Of a stretch of 64,000 bases of DNA, positions 28,881 through 38,540 are shown piece by piece. The notes under the pieces are model-generated. The model worked only from the letters and a program-made list of their open reading frames with translations. It ran no database searches and had not been told where the DNA came from. Made by a program: the position numbers and the translations under genes. Position 1 is the first letter of the stretch. Each line of letters starts with the position of its first letter. Origin of the DNA: Ceratopteris richardii (lineage: Eukaryota > Streptophyta > Polypodiopsida > Polypodiales > Pteridaceae); contig CM035422.1 in the NCBI GenBank assembly GCA_020310875.1, positions 52,151,894 to 52,215,893 on the forward strand. The letters run 5' to 3'.

Positions 28881-29584
28881 TTCCGTCATACTTAAATTCT
28901 TTCCTTGAGGTCTTCGTATCGCACACTTTTACCTTAATCTTGGACTTGAAAAATTAAGTCTCTTGGACTTGATGCGTTCCTATCGTCGTTCTAATTTAAT
29001 CCACAATGCTAGACGTTTTAGCCTAAGCTAATAATTGACTGAGGGGGTTGAGTATTCTTCCAACCTTGAGTCAGCTTCTTTGATTGCTCTGATGCCCAAG
29101 AAGTCCCACTTCCCAAGCCTTGAGTTCTTCACTGCCTTGCTTTGATTGCCCTTGATAGCTCTTGCTAGACCTATAAAAATCCAATGTTTAGAACACTTTT
29201 TAAATTGATGATCAAGCACTTTGATATATACACCTTTAAGGTCCTTTCTCCTTGGCCCAAATTTCCTAATTGCCCCCTTTCTTTGATAGTCCCGCAAATG
29301 GTCAACCTCAAATTATCTTATCTAAATATCAATGTTTTCTTTTTGAAAAAATAGTTGAGGTCACATAATACTCATAAAGAGCTTTGTAATGAGATATAAA
29401 GCTCAAAAAACGGACTTCGAATGAAAAAGATATAGCGTTCAAGCTCTCGGGGGTAAAAACTAACAATTAGGTTTTTCTTCAACTATGAGCTAAGAGGTCT
29501 CCAATGAGCTTAATCACCCAAAAAGTTTCTCAAAATAGCCTCAAATTTGCCCAAAAAATGAAACCCTAAATTTGGCATTTTGAG

Positions 29585-29956
29585 TGGACAATCGCGATGG
29601 TCTGAGATAATCATGATGGTCTGGGACTATCGTGATGGCTCAAGTGAACCGTCGTGATGGCGTGGTACAATCGCGATGGTCTGATCATGTGAGGTGTCAT
29701 GATGGTCCAAGAGAATTGTCATGATGGTCTATCTAGTGAGCAATCGCGATGGCATGAGCCCATCTCAATGATCAACGGTCAACACGATCATCGTGATGGC
29801 GTGAGCCCATCGCGATGGTCACAAGGTGTGATGGCTTGAGTCAATCGCGATGGTCCAACTTTTGAAGCGTCACGATGGCGTACCTGGTGTCATCGTGATG
29901 GTCTATCTTCACACGTGGCAGAGGATCGTCGCGATGGCGTAAGCCAATCGCGATGG
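29585..29956 (-). repeat. Gypsy-4 leader array of ATCGCGATGG repeats (left part)
   Basis: Irregular short repeats of ATCGCGATGGTCTGAG and variants (CGTGATGGCGTGAGCC, ATCATGATGG), many containing the palindrome ATCGCGAT. The array is split by Gypsy-5 and continues at 43534-43830. It occupies the same place as the CGATAC arrays of the other Gypsy copies. Confidence 0.85.
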
Positions 29957-30576
29957 TGTCACTCTAGCACAATGGCAAGTACCAACGTGAGGAGCTTCAC
30001 CTCATAAATGTCAATCCGCTGAGACGTGAGGACTAGTATGAAGACTATGAGCAAGTGATGGCACAAATGCGTGAGTGAAAGCACACAAACATGCACACAC
30101 ACATGCACAAAGTAAGAGCAAAGAGTGGAACAATGGAAGGACTTCGATTACAAAATAAATCTCTTACAAAGCTGAAATCTACAACAAGCTAACCCCAAAA
30201 ATGAGCTCTCCAACCCTTTTTATAGTTTTTTGAGTAGTTTTGGCCCTGTCTAGACCTAGTGTCCAGGCTAGTTAATAATTAGGTTCTAGGGTTTTTTTGG
30301 GGGCTCAAACAGAGTCTACAAATTATGAAATTTGGTAGGATGATACTTCTAATACTCCTCAAGCTTGAGGACTCCTCGGTTTGAAAAAAATGCAGTTGAA
30401 AAAATGGAAAATGGTAGTTACAATGTTTTTTAGTGACAAAAGTCACTATATTTATAGGGATTTCTTCTGAAAATTTGACATGTGCTTCTTGGAGCTCCCT
30501 ACGTGCTCCTCCTTCTTCTTGTGTCTCCACTTCATTGATGTGCTTCTATGCTTGTGCTTGACCTTGACTGTCAACA
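29957..30576 (-). repeat. Gypsy-5 3' LTR (620 bp)
   Basis: Plus strand begins TGTCACTCTAGCACAATGG and ends GACTGTCAACA, next to the PPT. Aligns along its length to 42905-43533 with scattered substitutions and small indels. Confidence 0.95.
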
Positions 30577-30593
30577 CTCCCCCTCCTCTAGAG
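30577..30593 (-). other. Gypsy-5 polypurine tract
   Basis: The minus strand reads CTCTAGAGGAGGGGGAG directly before the 3' LTR. Confidence 0.88.
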
Positions 30594-31548
30594 TCTATCG
30601 TCCCTGACACACCCTTGTTGTAGTGGTTGTTCCATGTAGTGCTTGGAGAGGTAGTGTCCAGCATGTACCAACAAGAGTGGTCCATCTTCCAATTGTAGCT
30701 GGGGCAATTGTCCGGTTCATCATTTTTCATTTCTACCTTTGTATGGACTTCTTCCTTGCATTCCATCTTGATGGTGTGGTTATGAGCTTTCAAAATTTGT
30801 GACCTACTCAAAAGAGGTTGTCAATGTTGATTATGAGCAACCCTCAGTGGTGGATCACTTCCTTGCGCTTGTTGTTGTCACCTTGATGTCCTCTAATTCT
30901 TCCAAAGATGGCCTCATAGTTTTCATGCCAAGTACTTATAACCCATAATGGATGATGGGTAAGTGCATTCGTGCATGTGTTGAAAGAAGAATGTGCCTTG
31001 TGCACGGCCTTGTAATGTAGCCCTATGCATGCATACTTGGGAAATGCATTGGAAGAATTATGGTGCAAGAAGTTGGGTCTTGAGCTAAGTGCTCAAGGGT
31101 TTGCCGACGAAGAGGTTTCCTACCTATCATGGTTATCATGTTGCCAAAGTAGCGGTTCTTACCATGGTCAAATGTCCATCGATATTCATCTCTTCATGAT
31201 ATTCTCTAGCATGGTGATTGACCATCGACTTATCTTCCGTTGTTGATGGATGTCCTTGTTGATGGTTCATGTGGGAGATGCTTCAAGCACACAGTCCTGC
31301 CCTTTCTCTTTGTATTCTCTTTCTCTTTTTTTTTGGAACAGTGTCACAAAACAAGAAGAAAGGTGTTAGTATCAATAAAATATTGTACATATGTCAAGTG
31401 TATCTCATGTACCTGGGATTCTGAATCGGATCGATGCATGGCCGTGTAATGTGTCCCTATATTTATGCATACTTTGGAAATGCATGCCCTGAATGGTGCA
31501 AAAGACAAGGTTATGCCAAAGGCACATGGTTGTTGCACGACGAGGCTT
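30594..31548 (-). other. Gypsy-5 3' untranslated region
   Basis: No supported gene. It holds an imperfect duplication: about 31015-31080 (GCATACTTGGGAAATGCAT then GGTGCAAGAAG) resembles 31440-31510 (GCATACTTTGGAAATGCAT then GGTGCAAAAGA). The short minus-strand frame nearest the PPT reads through it into the LTR and has no recognisable domain. Confidence 0.55.
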
Positions 31549-32241
31549 TCACTGTTGTTGGTGTATGGTGATGCAATCTTTGTTGGAGGTAACTAGTGGA
31601 TCTTGAAATGATGTAATCCTTCTTATAGGGATCCATTTCAGGATAGTATTTGGCCCTATAGACATAGGCTCTATCCTCTTTATCTTTGGGTGGTTTCTGA
31701 ATTTTGTTATCCAGCATGGTTGGCTCGTTGTCTCTGTGGAAGCTATTTGTACTTTTGGCTTCCACATCCATACCCTTTTTGGTTGTCTTTTTATGACCCG
31801 TGAGGAGATGAATTTATCTTCTTTTGGTCTCGGTCCATGGTTTCGGCTCTTGCTCCTCCGTGGTTTCTTTATTGAGATTTTTCTCATGAAGGAAATCATG
31901 TTGTTTTGTGCATGTAATAGTACCTTGGGTACCCACATTTGCAATCGCCCTTGTTGAGTTGTAGCTAATTTCTTTGGCACCCAAATTTTTATGTTATTAT
32001 GGTTGATCTTCATCGATTGCTTTGGTACCCAAACCTGTCGGAGACATTGGGACTGAGCTTGTCCTCGTTTTTGGGTGCTTCTTTTAGCATGGTAAGTTTG
32101 CCTCAATAGAAGTGGTGGTGGCAAAGCTAGTGGTTGCTCTCCTTTTCGTACCCAAATCTGCTTCCTACCCTGAGCTTCTTTCTTCTTCAATTTTGTCTGT
32201 CTAGTCGATATAGCAGATGTCTTTTTTGCTTGCCTCTTTGG
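31549..32241 (-). pseudogene. Gypsy-5 W-x-P-K repeat region
   Basis: Continues the frame of the preceding protease-like domain after a single TGA at 32242-32244. The sequence is very basic and repeats a Trp motif about every 20 residues: KQIWVRKG, RQVWVPKQ, IKIWVPKK, LQMWVPKV, VWMWKPKV and ILKWIPIR. A first, weaker copy (LQVWVQEQ) sits at the end of the protease-like domain. I do not recognise the domain. The repeats resemble a short linear binding motif presented in series on a disordered basic chain. Gypsy-2 has degenerate counterparts (KWIWKPK, KYWVKK). No known function can be given. Confidence 0.65.
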
Positions 32242-33130
32242 TCAAGTTATGCTTGCATTAGTCTGTGAAGAGAGGTTTGTTGTCCTTTGAGCGTGTGCTT
32301 CCATGATTGAGTCCTTTTGCTTTGCAGGGCTATTGACACACACAACATTTTCTTTGCAAGGATTAGTTTTGGAAGAACTAAGGGAATGTGTGACCTCTAG
32401 ATTTGTGAGCATGCATTTGTCTAATTCTAATGTAATGCATTGTTCCTGTACCCAAACTTGAAGAAGTTGACTTCTTAGGTTCAAGTTGACTTCATGGTCG
32501 TAAATCCAATCTTGACCCAAGACAAGTGGCTCTGTAAGGTCCTCATCGTGACACACTAGCATTTTGACTTTTATTGGAACATCTTGAAGGTAGATGGGAA
32601 GTTCCACCTCACCCAAACAAGGGGTTTCCACACCTCCCAAACCTATGAGATAGGCCTCTATGGGCTTGATGTTCAATTGTAGGTCTTGGCAGTATGAAAG
32701 TCTAACTGCACTAGCTGTTGCACCTGAGTCAATCAATGCTCTCACAGTCCTTGCATTCTTCCCTTGTCCTACCGCGATGTTCACAAAGGGATGTCGATCA
32801 ATTATTCGAGAAGCAATTGCACTTGATGTTTGACACATGGCCATGTGGTATCTTGGGGCCTCAAGATTGACATCTAGGCCTAGGCACCTTAACTTATTTC
32901 TCCTAATGCGTTCTCGAGCCTCTGCCTGTGCTTCTTCTCTAACCCTTAACTCTTCTTCTTTTCGCTTCTTCACAGTGTTGAGTCTCATTAGCATATCCTC
33001 TGTGAGAGGTTCTTGATATAGCTTGACTCGACATCCACTGATATAGTTTGGCAGGGTATCACCTTCTAGTGTGGCCAATTGAACTGCACCGCTAGTGGAA
33101 ATTCTATTAATGATCACGGGTCCATATCCT
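32242..33130 (-). pseudogene. Gypsy-5 integrase C-terminus fused to second retropepsin-like domain
   Basis: Opens with GYGPVIINRISTSGAVQLAT and PNYISGCRVKLY, the integrase C-terminal signature, then a charged helix (KKRKEEELRVREEAQAEARE). The protease-like domain has VRALIDSGATASAV, a Gly-rich IGLGGVETP segment where the flap would lie, and LVLGQDWI about 90 residues after the DSG. This matches retropepsin order. The element also has a separate protease in the usual place before RT (37086-37694), so two are encoded. The usual one has DSRA instead of DSGA, while this one keeps DSGAT. The start at the integrase side follows a TGA (about 33127-33130), and a frameshift separates it from the integrase core. 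Confidence 0.8.
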
Positions 33131-34172
33131 CATTTTTCCAATTTACGGGCATGTTGCTTTAGTGTATAAACCAGCACTAAATCTCCCTCTTTCAAACCTT
33201 TATCTTTGATATGTGCATCAAAGTATGCCTTTTGCCTTTTCTTTGCAGCATAGATGCCTGCCTGCCGCTCGTAGCCTTGTCTCACCTAAGTGTTAGATCA
33301 AAGGTCCTAGAGGATAACTCGTGTCCATTGCACTCATGCTCGTGTGCTACTTTTAAAGTTGGGATTAGGAAGTCTAAAGGTAGCACATCATTTTGTCCGA
33401 AGACCATCTAAAATGGGGTGGCATTGAGTACCGTTTTATAGGCAACTCGATAAGCCCAAACAGCATGATGAAGTTGTTTATCCCAATCAGAGCATTTATT
33501 ATTTACCAATTTTGTCAATACATTACATAGGATCTTGTTTGTGCTCTCGGCTTGTCCATTAGCTTGTGGATGATAAGGGGCAGACTTCTTATGTATCACC
33601 AAGAATTCTTGAAGAAGATTTTCAATGACTTCATTCAAGAAGTGTGTGCCTCTATCACTTACTAACTCTATTGGTAATCCATATCTCGTGAACACATTCT
33701 CAAATAAGAACTTTGTCGTTGTTTGAGCATCATTCTTTGTTGTGGCTTTGACTTCTACCCACTTTGTAAGGTAGTCAGTAGCTACAATAATGTACTCTGC
33801 ATGGGAGTTTCTAGCAGGGGGGTTAATAGGACCTACAAAGTCTATGCCCCACTTCGAGAATACACATCCTCCCATCATTGGCCTCAGAGGCATCTCATCT
33901 TTTCTTATCGGATATTGTGCACATTGGCATGTGTCACATTTCTTCACATAGGTATGTGCATCCATATGAAGAGTGGGCCACCAAAGTCCTAAGAATAGAA
34001 TAGTTTTAATTACCCGGTCAGGACCAAAATGTCCACCTGTAGCACCACTATGGGCAATTTCTAAGACTTTCAAATAGTCTGATTCATGAACGCACAGTCT
34101 TAGGTAACCATCTTTGCCTCTCCGATATAGGTTGTCTCCTACTAAGGCATAGTCGTGAGCTTCTTGCTCCAT
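33131..34172 (-). pseudogene. Gypsy-5 integrase core
   Basis: The HHCC finger is visible (HSGATGGHFGP ... KKCDTCQ). The catalytic triad is complete: Asp in KWGIDFVGPI, Asp in VSDRGTHFLN and Glu in GQAESTNKIL, with 35 residues between the last two. It inserts element DNA in the host genome. The 255-codon frame ends at a TAG after LNATPF where MVFG continues. More stops follow (after FDLTLR), and a frameshift is needed before the integrase C-terminus. The core itself looks sound, but the polyprotein cannot be read through. Confidence 0.9.
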
Positions 34173-34281
34173 GCTTCATTTTCTTGCTAGACTAGCCTCG
34201 CTAGGTAGTGTTCCTGATCTCATAAATTCTACCAATGGAGCACTCCAATCAGGAATTAACGACACATGATAAAGGGTAGCG

Positions 34282-36749
34282 CTAATGCTCCACTCGGGGT
34301 TTTTCTTGGCACACTGGACAATTCTTAATCCACTCATGTATTTCTTTATCCATACTAAGCCAATACACTCCTAAACATTTTAGATTTTGCAATGTTTGTT
34401 GTTTAGAATAGTGATTCCCTAGAAATCCTTCATGGGCTTGTTGCAACCAACTACTATGTTCATCGTCCTCAACACAACAAGCTAGTACACCCTCTGTATC
34501 TTGCTTGTACATACTTCCTGCCAATATTTGATATTTTTGTGATTTTACAATTTCGTCTTTGCTTGTTTTTACATTCTTATTTGTGGGTCCATAGGTTAGG
34601 ACAGGTACCAACTTATTTTCCCATTTAGGAACAACTTCTAGATTGAACAGATAAGCATCAGGCAAGTCATTAGACACTCCTTGCGGTGACTCGCCAGAAG
34701 TGATGTGAGAAAGGTGATCCGCTTTGAGGTGGGTCTTACCTTTCCTAACAACCACTTCAAAGTCATATTCCATTAGTAAGAGGAACCATCTTACTAAGTG
34801 TCCTGTATTGCAAGGTTTATTGACCAAATATAATAAAGCTTGATGATCGGTGAAAAATTTGAACTTATTAGCCAATGGATAATGTCGAAACTTCTTCACA
34901 GCATATACCATGCCTAAACCTTCTCTTTCGGTTGTGGTGTAGTTTCGTTCAGCAACATCCAATTGTCTACTAGCATATGCTATAGGCAAATCTAAATTCC
35001 CTTCACCAGTTGGTTGTGACAACACACATCCTATCGCATAATTGGATGCATCCACATGTACATGGAATGGCCTATTCCAATCAGGAGTGATTGGTATTGG
35101 TGTTGTGCACAAGCGTCTCTTCAGTTCATTGAAGCACTTCTCGCATTCGTCATTCCACTCAAAATTTGTCAGCAAGGCATAAAGAGGTTTAGCTATGATC
35201 GCATACATGTGGATAAACCTACGGTAATATCCACAATGACCCATAAAGGCTTGTACCTCTTTAATGTTCCTTGGTCTTGGTAGCTCTGCTATGGCTCTTA
35301 CTTTATCCTCATCTTTAGACATCCCATTCTTAGAAACAATCTGACCTAGGATTTTACCTTGTCGTACCATGAACACACACTTCTCTGGGTTCAAACACAC
35401 TCAATATTCTCTACACTTGTTGAAGACCTGTCTGAGCTCAGGAATGTGGTATCTTCTTTCTTGGGAATGAGCACATAAATCATCCACATATACTTCTAAG
35501 CTCTTTCACAAGAACTCGTTGAAGACATGGCACATGAGTCTTTGGAATGTTGCAGGTGCATTGGTGAGTCCAAATGGCATCACACGAAATGCAAAGATTC
35601 CCCACTCTGTGGCAAAGGCTGTTTTGTGTTGATCTTCCCTGAAAATCCATCAAGGAAGCTATAAACTTCCTTGCCCGCAACACGCTCCAATAAATGTTTA
35701 GTGATTGGAAGCGGATAACTATCTCTTATCGTGGCAGCATTAACTTTTTTAAGGTTAATACACACTCGTAATTTTCCATTCTTCTTGGGCACCACTACAA
35801 TGGGGGACACCCATTCGGTATGTTCAATCTCATAGATAAATCCAGCTTCAATCAATCTATCAATTTCTTCTTTTATTTTGGTTGCATACGTGTCATTATA
35901 TGTGTAGGGCTTATGTTTGGTGGGCTTGGCATCTGCTATCATGGGGATCGTATGAGAAAAAATCTTCAGATCTACTCCCTTCAAGTCTCTATAGTGCCAT
36001 GCAAACACGTCCCTAAATTCCCTTAATAAGGCTACCAACTCTACTTCCTCTTCTTTACTTAGGTTATCTCCTATGTACGTACATCTCTCTTCGTTTTGTT
36101 CGATGGTGACTATGATTTTTTTGGTCTTTTCTTTGTTATCATATGCTTCTCCTATTGTGGCCTCTCTCTTAGGCATTCGTACCAAAAATTTTTGGTCTTC
36201 CACTTCGTATTTCTTGAAATTCTCTGGTACTTCGAATAATTGCTCCTCCTTTTCTTGTTTCACTACTTTCCTTTTCTTTTTCTTTTGACTACCTTCACTC
36301 CCATCCTTTGAATTTACTATTTTGATGCTTGTGAAAGGTTCTTCTTCTTTCTGTGTAAATACTCCTATGTCTTCTAGATAGTGATTCTCTGAAATAAAGC
36401 AACTATCCATCACAATGGACTCTAGATCGTCATCATTCTCTTCTTCTTCTTCTATGAAGTCACTAGAGTCACATTCTTCTAGCAAGGGCTGACACATGAA
36501 CACTGAAATATCGTATCCCTCTTCATCACAATGAGGTGTCCATAGTTCTTCATTGACAGCAATGTCCATGGTGGCTAAGATTTTTGCCCAACCATGAGGC
36601 TCAAATTCTTCATCTGGAAAGATCATCGGTGTATAGGCTGGGTCTCTAACTGGTCTATCTCCTTGAGAAGTTCCTTTTTCTCTTGCCTTTAAGCATTTTT
36701 CCTCTTCCTTTGCGACCTTGCACATCCACAAATGAGTATCTTCATGCAT
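34282..36749 (-). pseudogene. Gypsy-5 RT and RNase H
   Basis: Includes the linker with DPAYTPMIFPDEEFEPHGW, KKYEVEDQKFLVRMPKREA, RT motifs INLKKVNAATIRDSYP and FLDGFSG, YVDD (near 35490), MGHCGYYRRF, and RNase H with HVDASNYAIGCVL, NYTTTEREGLGMVY and TDHQALLYLVNK. A deletion of about 25 bp at 35638, relative to Gypsy-1, removes the residues after GFSG and shifts the frame; a second stop follows CLNPEKC. The C-terminal end reaches the start of the integrase region (QQTLQNLKCLGVYW, CPVCQEKPRVEH). Confidence 0.9.
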
Positions 36750-37085
36750 CTAGGATGTATCAGATGAACTTTTAGAATGTACAGAGATTGAATCTTATTG
36801 CTCCTTGTGGATAGGATTCCACTATAGGGGTGGTACATCTCTAAAGGTGTAATCCTTCAAATTGACCTTGGTTGTGACCCCTAAGCACTGCAAGTATAAG
36901 GAGTTGCTTCCCCAATCCTGTACTATTTGCAGTTGTCATAGGCAGGGTCTTCCTAGGATCATCTCGTAGACATTATTTTTTTCAAAGTCACATATAGCAA
37001 ATGTGTGTTCAAACTCTACACCACAAGTGGTTAGAGTTATCCCTTGAAGCAATCCTAGAGGTCTTTCCACATGGCCGTCAACCAT

Positions 37086-38540
37086 CTAAAGCTTCATTCT
37101 AGTTGTTCTTAATATGGGCTTGCCCCATCCCTTCCACAAGGAGGTGGTTGCAATAGTAGCACCAGCACGTGAATCTATGATTGCGTTGGTTGTGTAACCT
37201 TGGTAGGAGATTGGAAGATAAGTATTACCTTCTTCACCCTCACACATGTCCCCTATTTTGTCTAGAGGTATCTCTGGGACTTCTTGCTTAGAGTTTGTTG
37301 TTGGCATTTTGGAATCAAGTTCTAGGACCTCATTTGCCACATGTTTCCATAACTCAGGTTTTACTTTGAGTAGCTCTTCTAAAGTGAGATGACATTGAAC
37401 CTTAGTGTTCTTCACAACTTTAGTGTTTCTTGGAACCACCGAGTCTTCATTTCTAATCAATATTGTGGGAGCTCTGATCTGGAGAGATTCAAATTCCCAT
37501 GGGCCTGTGAACTGTGGCAACTCTTGTAAAGAATTAGATTCAAAATCTAATCGTTCATCTTCTTGTTGCTCTGTTTGGTCTCCATAAATAGATGGAATGT
37601 CTTGTGGAAATTCATCATGAAGGTCGTCAATCTCAAGAATAGGAGGGGGAACATCCTTCTCTCTGGCCCATGTCTCTTCTTGTATTTCCCGCAAGAACTT
37701 TTGAGTGTGCTTTTGAATTGAAAGAGGTTCTCCATCATCTATGGAGTCGGGAACATAAACTTTCTTTTGTGATGAGCCTTCTCTTTCAATAGTTGGTTGA
37801 GCCTGTGGAGGTAAAGAGACTTGAGGTATATTTACCCACTCCTCTAATCTATCTAGTAAGCCCTAGAAGAGCAAACTCGGTGTAATAGCATTCATCTGAT
37901 TGAATGATTGATTGGCCTCGAACATAGCTTGAGCTAGTTCCACCGTTTTTATGCACATTTTTGTCCATTCAATCTCTAAATCTACTCTAGGGTAGCTCTT
38001 GTCTAGGTTTGCACGTGTTGGCCCTTCTTGAATTCGAGCCTGGTATGCCTTGAACATCATGTCCAAGTCTTCTGGGGTTCGATCTGCAAGAACAGACCCT
38101 GATTGTGGTGTTCTATTTACAATGGTTGGTGGGTGGGGATGAGGTGGTGTGGATGGAGTTTTGACATGCGAGGGGTTTTGAGAGGCAATATCTTCTATTT
38201 TGGTTTTTGCATCTTTCAGGCTTTCTTCTAGTTCGGATAACTTTTTATTCCACTTACGATTAGCTTTCTCTCTAGTATCCTTCCATGTTCTTGTTTTTCT
38301 CTTACTAGGCTCTCCTGACTCACTTGGCTCTGATTGCTCGGCTAGTTTAGATTTTTGTAAGTTTTGTGCCCTAGTAACTGCATGTATAGGAGCCACATTA
38401 TCACTACTGGAACTTGAATCCCCTACTAGGCCTACTACGTCAACGGGTGTAACCTTTGGTGCACTAGAGGGATGTCTGAGACAATCCCTCAAGAGCTGTT
38501 CTTTGCCACACTGAAGACAAACTTGTATTGTGATGCTCTA
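37086..38540 (-). pseudogene. Gypsy-5 protease and pre-protease region
   Basis: One frame with stops at 37086, about 37695 and 37863. It contains TRAQNLQKSK, a charged helix (RKWNKKLSELEESLKDAKTK), Pro-rich SVLADRTPEDLD, CHLTLEELLKVKPELW and the retropepsin AIIDSRAGATIATTSLW. The active-site Gly after Ser is Arg, which should abolish activity. The ILGRP-type second half continues below 37086 after a stop. Confidence 0.87.

Larger units (their letters stand above)
27496..29956 (-). mobile_element. Gypsy-4 retrotransposon, left segment (RT fragment and leader)
   Basis: Minus-strand Gypsy copy. This segment runs from inside the RT to the middle of the leader, where Gypsy-5 is inserted. The element continues at 43534. 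Gag and protease are absent: recognisable coding ends near 28880 and is followed by about 0.7 kb without a gene, then the CGATGG repeat leader. It is thus an internally deleted copy. Confidence 0.82.
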
